64,000 nucleotides of DNA from Undibacterium sp. CCC3.4. Its GTDB lineage: Bacteria; Pseudomonadota; Gammaproteobacteria; Burkholderiales; Burkholderiaceae_D. The DNA lies in assembly GCF_034347425.1 (NCBI RefSeq), contig NZ_CP133779.1:4464001-4528000 (forward strand). The letters are read 5' to 3'. Positions 50,850 through 61,018 of this stretch are shown piece by piece. Position 1 is the first letter of the stretch, and each line of letters opens with the position of its first letter. Under the pieces are notes generated by a model that saw nothing but the letters and a program-made list of their open reading frames with translations, did no database searches and was not told where the DNA came from. A program made the translations under genes and the position numbers.

Positions 50850-51584
50850 CTATTTGATGATTATTTTACCGGCCACCCGTATCGACAGTTGCGTCGTACC
50901 CGGCTCAAAACTGGTCTCGGCCACGGCATCACTTTCCATACGACTGGCCTTCAACATACGCGGCGCGGCGACGGCATAGGTTTGCATTTCATTGGCTGCG
51001 CCATCAAAGGAGAGTGAGGTGATCTGCACATCTTCGATTTTCTTGCCCATGGCGGCCGTTACCATGCGCAGTTTTTCGGTAAAATTACGATAGCCGGCGG
51101 CGATACGCTCAGCTTCGAGACGCGTAGTGGCCGCCTCCGACAAACCGAAGCTGATACCATTCAAGGCCAGCACTTTCTGCGCCGCCGCCGCGGTGGCCGG
51201 CAATTGCTGCAGCTTGGTGGTTTTCAATTCCAGATACTGCCCACTGCGCCAGCCAATCTGCTGCGGCTTACGGGCGGCACCGACGGCACCCGGCGGCACC
51301 TCGGCATACACCGGGTAGCTGTAATAAGCGCGGGTACTGTATTGCCCTTGCGGATCTTCGCGTTTCAGAATTTCCGTGCCCAGTTTCATCTTCTGGTTGA
51401 CCCGCGAGGCTGCCACAGCTTTGTCTTTATCTTGTTCTTCTACCAAGAAGGTGACGATGGCCTGATCGTTTTCGGCGCGGATATCGGCGCTGCCGGCCAG
51501 ACTCAGCTCGGCACCGCTCAGGCTTTGTGCCAGCACGGGCATGCTGCAGGCGAGTGCAACACAAGTGAAGACGATTTTTTTCAT
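50850..51584 (-). CDS. Periplasmic SIMPL-domain (DUF541) protein
   Basis: A 244-residue protein with a cleavable signal peptide (MKKIVFTCVALACSMPVLAQ, cut expected after VLA) and one SIMPL/DUF541 domain (GSADIRAENDQAIVTFLVEE, LSFGLSEAATTRLEAERIA). The family is periplasmic and oligomeric in some members; its role is poorly defined (links to oxidative stress are reported). ATG at 51584 follows a weak purine-rich site; the longer frame to 51737 is not needed. Confidence 0.88.
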   Translation of the reverse strand: MKKIVFTCVALACSMPVLAQSLSGAELSLAGSADIRAENDQAIVTFLVEEQDKDKAVAASRVNQKMKLGTEILKREDPQGQYSTRAYYSYPVYAEVPPGAVGAARKPQQIGWRSGQYLELKTTKLQQLPATAAAAQKVLALNGISFGLSEAATTRLEAERIAAGYRNFTEKLRMVTAAMGKKIEDVQITSLSFDGAANEMQTYAVAAPRMLKASRMESDAVAETSFEPGTTQLSIRVAGKIIIK

Positions 51585-51654
51585 AATTGTTTTCCTTAAA
51601 AAATGCCAACAGGCGTCGTTGAGACCGGCGGCACAGGAAAAAGTTGCGAACCGT

Positions 51655-53307
51655 TCAAGCCAAGCTGATGCGATTGCGCCCGCTCTGCTTGGAAATATAC
51701 ATGGCGGCATCGGCGACATCAAATAATTCATCGGCATCGGTGCTCGCTTCGAGATCGGCTACCCCACCCGAAAAACTGACCGAGAATTCCACCTCTTCTG
51801 CATGTTGGCGGATGTTGGCAAACGCCAGCCGCACCTGCTCGAGCACGCGCCGCGCGGTGCTGGCGGTAGTGTCGGGGAAAATGATGGCGAATTCTTCGCC
51901 GCCGTAACGACCGACAATATCGCTGCGGCGCAAGCGTTGACGCAACAGGCGCGCCAGCGTGCGCAGCACTTGATCCCCGGTAGCATGCCCATAGTTATCG
52001 TTGACTTGTTTAAAATTATCAAGATCGATCATGGCCAGTGCTAAGTGCGCACCATTGCGCCCGGCTTGCAGAATTTCCGAGGCCAATTGTTCTTTGATGG
52101 CGGTATGGTTGTACAAACCCGTCAAGCCATCGCGCATGATCAGCGCACGCAAGGAACGATAGCGTTCGGCCCGCGTCGAGAGTGAAGAAATCAGGTATTC
52201 CGGTGCCACCGGCTTGGTGATGAAATCATCGGCACCGGCACGCACGGCCAGCAATTGCTCACCGAGATCGGCTTCGCTCGATAAAAATACGATGGGCACA
52301 TCGACATACGAATTATCTTGGCGTATCAAGTGCGAAAGTTCGACGCCACTACAGACCGGCATATACACATCAAGCAGCAAGAGTTCCGGACGAAATTCGG
52401 TCATCACACCGAGTATCTGGGTAGGATCATTGAGCAGACGGACATTCATGCCGGCATCACGCAAGATCGCCCCATAAAATTTCGAGGTAACGGTATCATC
52501 GTCGACGATCAGAATTCGGTAACCATTGCTGACATCACGCTGCAGTATCGCATCGATGCGTTCGGTCAGCGTCACCACATCAACGGGCTTGGTGAAATAG
52601 CCGTCGCCTCTGGCGCGCACCGCCAACAGCCGCGATTCGAAACTACTCGATTTGGATACGAAGATGGTCGGTATGCGCAAACGCTGCAGTTGTTCTATTT
52701 TTTGAATTTCTTCAGCACCGGCCAAGCGCCCTTCGGGGAAAATCAGCTCGATAACGATGACATCGGGGCGGCGCGTCGCCACGGCCAGCGCCAAGTCTTT
52801 GAGCAAGGCGATGCGCACGACTTCGTAACCGAAATGTTCGAGTTGTACCGTGATCGCCTGCTGCTGGCAACTGTCTTCATCGACCAAATAGATCAGGCGC
52901 GCCGAATCAGCCTCCAGCGTTTCCTCGGCATGACTGCGCGGTAGCTCTGCACTGTCATGCGCCGGTGTTTTGAGCGCTTCCAGCGCGGTTTGAAAATACT
53001 GCTTCATTTGCGCCGCAAAGGCCAACAGTTCACCGTGACTGGCCACGACTTGATCCAACCATGGTTTCATCTGTGACTCGAACACGCGCGCCTGCGCGCC
53101 GATGGCATCAAAGCCGAAAGTACCGGCGGAACCGGCCATCGTGTGTAAATGGCGGTGCAACACCACCAAGGCATCGCGGTTGCTACGATCGGCAATGTAA
53201 AGCTGCATGGCAGCAGAAATTTCTTCGAATTTAGACGGTAATTTCTGAACGAAAACGAGCTCAAGCGCGCGTAATTTTTCTTGCAAGCTGTCGATTTTTT
53301 CCGTCAT
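51655..53307 (-). CDS. HPt-REC-REC-GGDEF diguanylate cyclase
   Basis: A 550-residue signalling protein. Residues about 1-115 form an HPt domain with phospho-acceptor H55 (HTMAGSAGTFGF). A first receiver-like domain (about 135-255) has IVIELIFPEG, glutamate where the phospho-aspartate belongs. The second (about 265-385) is canonical (LLLLDVYMPVCSG). A GGDEF domain (about 395-550) has RYGGEEF and an upstream RRSD that fits the inhibitory RxxD site, so it should make c-di-GMP with feedback. It abuts the receiver gene with no gap. Confidence 0.92.
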   Translation of the reverse strand: MTEKIDSLQEKLRALELVFVQKLPSKFEEISAAMQLYIADRSNRDALVVLHRHLHTMAGSAGTFGFDAIGAQARVFESQMKPWLDQVVASHGELLAFAAQMKQYFQTALEALKTPAHDSAELPRSHAEETLEADSARLIYLVDEDSCQQQAITVQLEHFGYEVVRIALLKDLALAVATRRPDVIVIELIFPEGRLAGAEEIQKIEQLQRLRIPTIFVSKSSSFESRLLAVRARGDGYFTKPVDVVTLTERIDAILQRDVSNGYRILIVDDDTVTSKFYGAILRDAGMNVRLLNDPTQILGVMTEFRPELLLLDVYMPVCSGVELSHLIRQDNSYVDVPIVFLSSEADLGEQLLAVRAGADDFITKPVAPEYLISSLSTRAERYRSLRALIMRDGLTGLYNHTAIKEQLASEILQAGRNGAHLALAMIDLDNFKQVNDNYGHATGDQVLRTLARLLRQRLRRSDIVGRYGGEEFAIIFPDTTASTARRVLEQVRLAFANIRQHAEEVEFSVSFSGGVADLEASTDADELFDVADAAMYISKQSGRNRISLA

Positions 53308-53700
53308 TTACGCTCTTTCTTGCCATAACTTTAACACCTGAGCCGATAATTCCATGGGGTCGAAGGGTTTGGCGATGACGCCGATTGCGCCTAGGGATTT
53401 GTACAATTCCACTTCTGATGACTGTACTTTAGCAGTCATGAATACCACTGGGGTATTGCTGGTAGCAACAATGTTGCGCAATTCCAACAACGTGGTCGGG
53501 CCGTCCATATTCGGCATCATCACATCAAGCAGGAGTAAATCGGGACGGCAGTTGCCATGCACTTCGGCCAGCGCAGCGGCACCGGAACTGCAAATTGTCA
53601 GGCTGAACCCGCCGACGACTTCGAGCGCGATCTGCGCTACCGTTTGAATATCAGGATCGTCTTCGACATACAAAATATGCTTGAGGCTTGCAGATACCAT
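53308..53700 (-). CDS. Single-domain response regulator
   Basis: A 130-residue stand-alone receiver with acidic pocket VEDDPD, phospho-acceptor D59 (LLLLDVMMPNMDG), switch threonine in FMTAK and lysine in IAKPFDP. Its stop is immediately followed by the start of the HPt-GGDEF gene, so the two are translated together and probably share a phosphorelay, with the HPt of the next protein as a natural partner. Confidence 0.93.
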   Translation of the reverse strand: MVSASLKHILYVEDDPDIQTVAQIALEVVGGFSLTICSSGAAALAEVHGNCRPDLLLLDVMMPNMDGPTTLLELRNIVATSNTPVVFMTAKVQSSEVELYKSLGAIGVIAKPFDPMELSAQVLKLWQERA

Positions 53701-53819
53701 GGAAACTCCTTATGCGAAAACGGCTGACTCGTTGAGTCAAGCATAAATCAAGATGGCAGGCATCACAATCAGATTCCTTGCGCAGTCTTGATATTGAATG
53801 AATATGGCGGCAGCGCCGC

Positions 53820-56800
53820 CTATTTGATCTCGAAATCGACCCGATTCGGCTGGCCGTGGTCGCTGATGCCATCGGCACTCAGTTTCGGTGCGATCAAGAA
53901 TAAGCGTTCGCGCTCGATATGCTTGACCTGCTCGAGATAATCACGCACGCCATCGGCGCGTTTCTGCGCCAGCACGCGTAAGTCTTCGGCCGATACGCTG
54001 AGGTTTTTCAACAGCAGCTGTTCGGCTTCGGCGGTCGGCAAGCTGCGCGCTATACCCAAGACATTGCGCGGCTTGTCGAACTTGGCGGCGCGGTACAGCA
54101 GTTCTATATATTTACTGCGTTCGCTGTCTTCGAGCGTCAATTGTTCGGCTTTGATGCTGCGATCTTTCTGATGCATATCGCGCCATTTTTGCTCACGCAA
54201 TTGACTGTCCAACAAATTGCGCCGCACGCCCTCGGTGTCGCTGGCGGGATCAACGCGGCCGATGATATCGAGCTTGAGGCCGCTGCGCTGCGTCAGTGCC
54301 TGGGCCAGATTGCCGAGTTTTTCCGTAGCCGCCGCGGCCAAGATGGACTGCCCCGGTTGAAATTCGATGTAAGCGAGTTCCGCACCACCGCCGAACATCG
54401 AACCGAGTAAAGAAAACGGTGAGGTGACGGCTTTGGTGATGACATTGACCAAGACTTTGAAGATGATGCCACCGACTGAAAACTGCGGATCCGATAAAGT
54501 ACCGCTGATCGGCAGGTTGATCGCGATGCGCCCCTCATTATCGCGCAGCAAGGCGATCGCCAAGGTCAATGGTAATTTGGTCGCGGTTGGGCTATCGATA
54601 CGCTCACCGAAAGTCAGTTGATCGAGATTGACCGAATTATTGGCATTGAGTTGGCCCTTCTCGATATGGTAGCTGACTTGCATAGACAGCTTGCCTTTTT
54701 CTATCGCATAACCGGCATACTTGGCCGCATACGGCGTCAAACGAGTCAGCTCCAAACCATTGGCACTGCCGGTGATGTCGATAAAAATCGGTGCCGACAG
54801 CGGATTAATGGCACCGGCAATCAGCAAGGGCGCGTCATCATCTACTTTGCCATGCAACTCCACATCGGCAGCTTGCGGATTGTCCGAGGCGATCAAGCCG
54901 ATGTTACCGCTGAGATTGGTGAGATTGGCGCGGTAATTCGGTTTAATGAAATGATCGGTGAAGTTGATATTCCCGCCGAGCAGCGCGGTTTGGGCGATGC
55001 GGATGATGGCCGGTGCCGACGCTGGTGCCGACGTGGGCGCTGCTGCGCTGCTCAAAGCCGGCTGCGGGACAATGATATTTTCTAAATTCAAGCGCCCTTT
55101 ATCAGACAAGATAACGCGGGCAAAAAAGTCATTCAAGGCCAATTTTTTTACACTTACCAGCGGCGCTGCCGCACCGAAACGCGCATGCACACCATCGAGG
55201 AGAATACCCTTCCACTCGAGGAAATCGTCATCGCTGCCAGGTTCAAACATGCGGAAGTCGTTCAAACTGAGGGCACCGTCGTAGCCGATTTCCGGTGTGG
55301 CTTGTAACAGCTTGCGCACTGTGAGCTGGCCTTTGGCATTGGCATCACCCTTATTCAATTCGACATTCAAATATTGGGAAAAATACGGATACAAAGCAGC
55401 TACCGGTAAGCTTTGTGCATCGATGGCAACATCGAGCGCCTGCCAGGCGCTGCCGAGCTGGCCCTTGAGATTAAACTTACCCTTGCGATTGAGCTGAGAT
55501 TGCAAGCTGAATTGGGTCGCGCTCGAGGCATCGCTGCTGATGCCCGTCAATTGCAATCCGATCGCCTCGGCGCTCAGCGCCACCTGCGGCTGCACCGCAT
55601 GGTCGGTAAAACGAATTTTCCCATCTTGCACAGAAAAACCGGCCAACATGACTTTCCAGGCCGGACTGGCAGGCGCAGTAGTGGCGGCCGACTTGCTGGC
55701 AGCCGGCGCTAACCAGTTCAGCATGCCCAAACGAGCTTGGGCATCGCGTTGTACATCGAGCTGCAAACCATTGACGGCCAATTTTTCCATCGTCACGCTG
55801 CGGGCACTGCTGTCAAGCGCCAAACCATCGAGCGCCAAGCTGGACCAGGCCAGACTGCCGTCGGCCGGTTTGCCTTGTACGCGCAATTTCTCCAGTTGCA
55901 AGGATAAAGCTTTGAGAGATAGATTCTGCTCATGCACGGCCAACTCAGTGCTGGCGTTGAGTACCCCACTGACTTGCGCGTGCAGGACAGGAGCGAGAAA
56001 ACTCTGGTACGAAGCCAAAGCGATTTGTTTGAGTACCAGTTTGCCATCCAGACTGCCAGCATGCGGGGCAAACTGGCCACTGAATTCGAGCTGCCCGGCA
56101 TCGCCGCTGGCCAAGCTCAGTTCGATACGTGCCGGTGCCGCCGTAGCGGCGCTGGCCAGCCCCTGCAGGTGCAGCGATATGTTTTGCAATTCGACTTGTT
56201 GCTGCGGTTGAGCATGCACATCGTCGCTGAAGTGTAATTGACCATCGGCGATGACGAGATCCTGCAGTTTTAGATTTGCTAAGGCCGACGGACTGGCCGA
56301 TGGGCTGGTCGGTGCAGGCTTGGCGCTGCTGGCAGGAGCAAGGCTAGCCCAATTAAGGCCGGCTTTTCGACTGATCGCTAACCACACTTGCGGAGATTGC
56401 AACTGCAGCCGATTGAGTTCGAGCGCAGAAGTGAGTAAGTCAAGTGATTTGATATCGGCGCGTAATTCAGCCACTTGCAGCAAGGGTGAAGCATGCAAAT
56501 CATTGAGCAGCACATCTTGCAAGCGCACCGCGCCGCGCAGCACTATATGGGCTGGCTTGGCGCGACTGAAGACCAAATCAAGCTGGGTACTGAGGACGGC
56601 GCGACGTATTTCCAGCGGCAAGCTGATCGGTAGATAGCCAACAAATTGCGCCAGATCAAGCTTTTTCAGATCGATGGCGAGACGGGTTTCCAAGCTGCTG
56701 GCAAACGGTGTGCTTCTGGCATTCATAGCAAAGCCGGCACCGTTGATACGGGCCGACAATTTCGGTTCCACCACGCTGTTGATCGCCTTGGGGAAATTCG

Positions 56801-57374
56801 AAATGAAAGGCAAGCCCAGCTCCAGCTCGCTCACGCGAAATTGCTTGTCGAGTACATGGTCATCGAGTTCAACACTGCCGCCATGCAGCTCAATGTTGGC
56901 GATGGCGAAGCGCAGCGGTGCGCCGCTGCTCGGTGTGGCCGCCAGTTTATCCAGAATGTCGCTGAGATTGTAGCGGCCATGGGTATCGAGTCGTTGCAGA
57001 TGCAGCGACGGTTTGCTCAGTTGAAATTCCTCAACCACCAGCGCTTGGTGAAACAAGGAACTCAGGGACAGATTGAGTAACACGCTCTGCGCCGAAAACA
57101 TCAGGGTTTTCGCATCGGCTTCATACAGGCGCACACCATCGATACGTAAAGTTAATTGCAGCGGGGAAAAATTGAGGGTATCAAGTTCTAATTTACGGCC
57201 GATTTGCTGTTGCGTTTGTTCAATCGCAATCCGTTTCACATAGCCAGGTAAAAAAGCCCAACTCAGCACTGCCGATAGCAAAAAAAGTACAGCGACACCA
57301 ATTAGCCAAGGCTTTAAGCGCGGCACAGCGCGGAGCAGAACAGGGAAGGGATTTGTCACGGGCAACCTCGGCAT
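53820..57374 (-). CDS. AsmA-like DUF748 envelope protein
   Basis: A protein of about 1184 residues with one N-terminal membrane anchor (about 22-42), then a long repetitive periplasmic beta region (LELDTLNFSPLQLTLRIDGV, TLTFGERIDSPTATKLPLTL), Ala/Ser/Pro-rich linkers, and a C-terminal alpha/beta module with FQPGQSILAAAATEKLGNLA. This is the AsmA/DUF748 layout; AsmA-like proteins are now viewed as intermembrane lipid carriers, an inference here. The start is uncertain: 57374 (MPRLPV) is used, but in-frame 57440 is possible. Confidence 0.85.
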   Translation of the reverse strand: MPRLPVTNPFPVLLRAVPRLKPWLIGVAVLFLLSAVLSWAFLPGYVKRIAIEQTQQQIGRKLELDTLNFSPLQLTLRIDGVRLYEADAKTLMFSAQSVLLNLSLSSLFHQALVVEEFQLSKPSLHLQRLDTHGRYNLSDILDKLAATPSSGAPLRFAIANIELHGGSVELDDHVLDKQFRVSELELGLPFISNFPKAINSVVEPKLSARINGAGFAMNARSTPFASSLETRLAIDLKKLDLAQFVGYLPISLPLEIRRAVLSTQLDLVFSRAKPAHIVLRGAVRLQDVLLNDLHASPLLQVAELRADIKSLDLLTSALELNRLQLQSPQVWLAISRKAGLNWASLAPASSAKPAPTSPSASPSALANLKLQDLVIADGQLHFSDDVHAQPQQQVELQNISLHLQGLASAATAAPARIELSLASGDAGQLEFSGQFAPHAGSLDGKLVLKQIALASYQSFLAPVLHAQVSGVLNASTELAVHEQNLSLKALSLQLEKLRVQGKPADGSLAWSSLALDGLALDSSARSVTMEKLAVNGLQLDVQRDAQARLGMLNWLAPAASKSAATTAPASPAWKVMLAGFSVQDGKIRFTDHAVQPQVALSAEAIGLQLTGISSDASSATQFSLQSQLNRKGKFNLKGQLGSAWQALDVAIDAQSLPVAALYPYFSQYLNVELNKGDANAKGQLTVRKLLQATPEIGYDGALSLNDFRMFEPGSDDDFLEWKGILLDGVHARFGAAAPLVSVKKLALNDFFARVILSDKGRLNLENIIVPQPALSSAAAPTSAPASAPAIIRIAQTALLGGNINFTDHFIKPNYRANLTNLSGNIGLIASDNPQAADVELHGKVDDDAPLLIAGAINPLSAPIFIDITGSANGLELTRLTPYAAKYAGYAIEKGKLSMQVSYHIEKGQLNANNSVNLDQLTFGERIDSPTATKLPLTLAIALLRDNEGRIAINLPISGTLSDPQFSVGGIIFKVLVNVITKAVTSPFSLLGSMFGGGAELAYIEFQPGQSILAAAATEKLGNLAQALTQRSGLKLDIIGRVDPASDTEGVRRNLLDSQLREQKWRDMHQKDRSIKAEQLTLEDSERSKYIELLYRAAKFDKPRNVLGIARSLPTAEAEQLLLKNLSVSAEDLRVLAQKRADGVRDYLEQVKHIERERLFLIAPKLSADGISDHGQPNRVDFEIK

Positions 57375-57560
57375 GTGTGCGACTTTCAGGCAGATACGAG
57401 CATTGTGCAGCTTGCTGGAAGGCGCAATCGGCGTCGGCATCAAGGCCGCGACACCTTGCCGTATCTATAATTCTTTACATTATACGTCCTGATAGCAAAT
57501 TGCAAAAATAAACCCCCGCACCTTGAGGTAAACAATTGCAAAAAATATATTACGTATTAG

Positions 57561-58802
57561 CTACACATCATTGCTCACTGGCTGCGCCTTCCCAGCCACA
57601 ATGTTTCCCGCGAATACAGTACACAAGGGCCCGGGGCCAGCAATCCGGTAAGCCAAGTCGGCCGGCCGTTCAATTTGCCACAAACCGAAATCGGCGGCCC
57701 GACCGACAACCAAGCTGCCGCACTCAGCGGCCAAGCCCAGCGCACGCGCCGCATGACACGTGACGCCTTGCAAAGCTTCCAATGGTGTCATGCGAAACAG
57801 CGTGCATGCCATATTCATACTCAAAAGCAAGGAAGTCAGCGGTGCCGTGCCGGGATTGCAATCGGTCGCCAAGGCTATCGGCACGCCGGCTGCGCGCAAA
57901 CCCTGCAGCGGTGGCAATTGCGTTTCACGCAGGAAGTAATATGCACCGGGTAACAACACGGCCACCGTGCCGTACTCGGCCATCGCGGCAATTCCTGCCG
58001 GCGACAAATATTCGAGATGATCGGCCGATAAGCCACGATACCGAGCGGTCAAGGCCGCCCCGCCCTGATCCGATAATTGCTCGGCATGCAATTTGACTGG
58101 CAAACCATGCGCCTGCGCCGCTTGAAATACCCGTTCGGTCTGCCCCGGGGTGAAGCCTATGTGCTCACAAAATGCATCGACGGCATCAAGCAAACCATCG
58201 GCCACCAAGGCTGGCAGCATGACATCACAGACCAGATCGATGTAGGCATCGGCGCGCCCCAGATACTCCGGTGGCAGCGCGTGCGCACCGAGAAAGCTGG
58301 TTTTCACACGCACCGGGAAATCACGGCCGATGCGGCGCGCCACGCGCAAGATCCGCGCTTCGGTCGCCACATCGAGACCGTAACCGGATTTGATTTCCAG
58401 CGTAGTCATGCCCTGTTCCAGCATGGCATGCAGACGCGGCAAACTGGCCGCCAACAATTGCTCTTCACTGGCGGCACGGGTGGCGCGCACGGTAGCCAGA
58501 ATGCCGCCGCCCTGACGGGCGATGTCGGCATAACTGACGCCATTGAGGCGCGCCTCAAATTCATCGCTGCGGTTACCGGCATACACGAGATGGGTATGAC
58601 AGTCGATCAAGCCCGGTAACAGCCAGGCACCGCCGCCTTCATACTGCGTAGTGGCGCGGCAGTGCGCGGGTAAATCACTGTGCTGGCCGATCCAAGCGAG
58701 CTGTCCATCCTGTACAGCCACGGCGGCGTCGCGCACCACACCATAGCCATCGACCATCGTGGCGACATGCAGATTAGTCCACAGACTGTCCCAATGCGGC
58801 AT
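57561..58802 (-). CDS. hutI: Imidazolonepropionase
   Basis: A 413-residue amidohydrolase. Metal ligands are in the [18 protein letters not shown] motif and in KLHAEQLSD and [19 protein letters not shown] carries the conserved aspartate. It opens imidazolone-5-propionate to formiminoglutamate. The ATG shares its A with the hutD stop (TGATG) and follows GGAGAAA. Last gene of the hut operon seen. Confidence 0.96.
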   Translation of the reverse strand: MPHWDSLWTNLHVATMVDGYGVVRDAAVAVQDGQLAWIGQHSDLPAHCRATTQYEGGGAWLLPGLIDCHTHLVYAGNRSDEFEARLNGVSYADIARQGGGILATVRATRAASEEQLLAASLPRLHAMLEQGMTTLEIKSGYGLDVATEARILRVARRIGRDFPVRVKTSFLGAHALPPEYLGRADAYIDLVCDVMLPALVADGLLDAVDAFCEHIGFTPGQTERVFQAAQAHGLPVKLHAEQLSDQGGAALTARYRGLSADHLEYLSPAGIAAMAEYGTVAVLLPGAYYFLRETQLPPLQGLRAAGVPIALATDCNPGTAPLTSLLLSMNMACTLFRMTPLEALQGVTCHAARALGLAAECGSLVVGRAADFGLWQIERPADLAYRIAGPGPLCTVFAGNIVAGKAQPVSNDV

Positions 58803-59401
58803 CAGCTTTCTCCTTGCTTGAAAAAATGTAATCGTATCAGCCAAGCTTGCGCCGTTTGCGCGACCTGACAGCGCTGTTTCAAGCCCGCTGCGGATGGCGT
58901 CAACAGGCAGACATCGCCGCTACTGAGCGAGCACTCAGCCGGCTCGCTGGCCGCTAAGAGCAGCTCGCCGGATACGCAATAGAGCAACAGCTGCTCGGCC
59001 GCTGTCGCCGCCAGCACATGCTCACCGACAGCTAGCCTGTGCAACTGATGCACGCAGTGGCTGCGCCTGGTCATGATATTGAGATCGACCACGGCAGACT
59101 CCAGCAAGTGCGCATGCACGGCGCGTTCACCGGCAAAAACATGTGGCGCACCGCCGACCCGCATGCTCGTGGCAGTGCTGTCGTCCTGCAAAACCAAGCC
59201 ATCGCCGGACAAGAGCGCCAAGCTGCGATCAATACCAGGAAAAAACGAAAATGGCCCGTCACGGCAGATCTCGGCCCGACTCAAACGCCAAACAAAATCG
59301 TCGAGCCCGGCCCCGGCCGGGAATACCGCCAACTCGGTCGTACTGCCGCCGCCGTTTTTCCAAGGCATGGGGAGACTATCATGGGATTTCCATACCTGCA
59401 T
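58802..59401 (-). CDS. hutD: HutD family protein
   Basis: A 199-residue cupin-like protein: [17 protein letters not shown] at the start, [17 protein letters not shown] and [16 protein letters not shown] follow. HutD is encoded in many hut operons; a governor role that keeps hut expression in bounds has been proposed in Pseudomonas. It lies between hutH (12 bases) and hutI (overlap). Confidence 0.93.
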   Translation of the reverse strand: MQVWKSHDSLPMPWKNGGGSTTELAVFPAGAGLDDFVWRLSRAEICRDGPFSFFPGIDRSLALLSGDGLVLQDDSTATSMRVGGAPHVFAGERAVHAHLLESAVVDLNIMTRRSHCVHQLHRLAVGEHVLAATAAEQLLLYCVSGELLLAASEPAECSLSSGDVCLLTPSAAGLKQRCQVAQTAQAWLIRLHFFKQGES

Positions 59402-59413
59402 GAGCGCTGCGCC

Positions 59414-60976
59414 TTAAGCCAGATACAGACGTTGATACAGCGACTGACAAGCAGCACTGACCTGCCCGGCCATCACCAAGCCTTTCGCGGCTTCGATATC
59501 GGGTGCAAAAAAGCGGTCTTTATCGTAAAACGCCACTTTCGCGCGCAGTAATTTTTGCACTTGCACCAGCATTGCCGAGGTCTGCAAAGGCGCATGGAAA
59601 TCGATGCCTTGAACGGCTGCCAGTAATTCTATCCCGATGATGGTGCCGGTATTGTGCGCCATTTCGTGCAGACGGCGCGCCCCGAAGGTCGCCATACTGA
59701 CATGGTCTTCCTGATTGGCCGAAGTTGGAATCGTGTCGACGCTGGCTGGGTGGGCGTGCGATTTATTTTCTGAAGCCAGTGCCGCCGCCGTCACATGCGC
59801 AATCATGAAGCCGGAGTTAAGGCCCGAAGACGGCACCAAAAACGGCGGCAAACCGGAAATCGAGGCATCGATCAACAAGGCGATACGGCGCTCGGCGATC
59901 GAACCGATTTCGGCAATGGCCAAGGCCAAGCTATCGGCGGCAAACGCAACCGGTTCGGCGTGAAAATTCCCACCCGAAATCACTTCGCCAGTCTCGACGA
60001 ACACCAGCGGGTTATCGGTGACGGCATTGGCTTCAATGAGCAAAGTACGCGCCGCATTATTGATGAGATCAAGACAAGCCCCCATGACTTGCGGTTGACA
60101 GCGCAAGCAATAGGGATCTTGCACCCGTTCGTCATTGACTAAATGTGAGCGCCGAATTTCACTGTCCGCCAGCAGGGTACGATAAATTTCCGCGGTAGCG
60201 ATCTGCCCCGGCTGACCACGGCTGGCGTGAATGCGCGAATCGAACGGCGCGTCGCTGCCTTTGGCCGCGTCGACCGACAAAGCGCCGGTAATGGTAGCGG
60301 CTTCGAGCAAGCGCTCGGCCAAAAACAAGCCGTTCAGCGCCAGCGCGGTCGACACCTGCGTGCCATTGATCAGCGCCAGCCCTTCTTTCGCTGCCAACAC
60401 CACCGGTGCGATACCGGCCGCAGCCAGCGCCGCAGCGGCCGGCAGCAAGCTGCCATTCACCCGCACCATACCCTCGCCCATCAAGGCCAAGCTCATGTGC
60501 GAGAGCGGGGCCAAATCGCCGGAAGCGCCGACCGAGCCTTTGACCGGAATAGCCGGCATGATGCCGGCATTGAACAAGGCAATCATGCTGTCGATGACAC
60601 TGGCACGGATGCCGGAATAGCCGCGCGCCAGGCTGGCGATTTTCATCAGCAAAATCAAACGACAAACATCGTCGGCAATCAACTCACCGGAGCCAACCGA
60701 ATGCGAGAGAATTAAATTCCGCTGTAACAGCTCGAGTTGTTCGTCAGGAATGCGGGTTTTGGCCAGCTTGCCAAAGCCGGTATTAATACCGTAGGCAGCC
60801 TCGCCCTTGGCAACGATGCGGGCAATCGTGGCAGCGGCGGCATCGATGGCCGGATACGCCTCGGCGGCCAATTGCAAGGGGGCGGCGCGCTGCCAAACCG
60901 CGCGTAAATCGGCCAAACTCAAGCGGCCTGCTTGGATGGTGAAAGTCGGATTAATCGTGTTATTTGTATCGTTCAT
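59414..60976 (-). CDS. hutH: Histidine ammonia-lyase
   Basis: A 520-residue lyase. The MIO cofactor forms from A151-S152-G153 in [16 protein letters not shown]; the [12 protein letters not shown] loop and [15 protein letters not shown] are conserved. It removes ammonia from histidine to give urocanate. It is 42 bases after hutU in the operon. Confidence 0.97.
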   Translation of the reverse strand: MNDTNNTINPTFTIQAGRLSLADLRAVWQRAAPLQLAAEAYPAIDAAAATIARIVAKGEAAYGINTGFGKLAKTRIPDEQLELLQRNLILSHSVGSGELIADDVCRLILLMKIASLARGYSGIRASVIDSMIALFNAGIMPAIPVKGSVGASGDLAPLSHMSLALMGEGMVRVNGSLLPAAAALAAAGIAPVVLAAKEGLALINGTQVSTALALNGLFLAERLLEAATITGALSVDAAKGSDAPFDSRIHASRGQPGQIATAEIYRTLLADSEIRRSHLVNDERVQDPYCLRCQPQVMGACLDLINNAARTLLIEANAVTDNPLVFVETGEVISGGNFHAEPVAFAADSLALAIAEIGSIAERRIALLIDASISGLPPFLVPSSGLNSGFMIAHVTAAALASENKSHAHPASVDTIPTSANQEDHVSMATFGARRLHEMAHNTGTIIGIELLAAVQGIDFHAPLQTSAMLVQVQKLLRAKVAFYDKDRFFAPDIEAAKGLVMAGQVSAACQSLYQRLYLA

Positions 60977-61018
60977 AAAAAACCTGTTCTGGGTAGCGGT
61001 AAGTGGTAGCTGCCGTGC

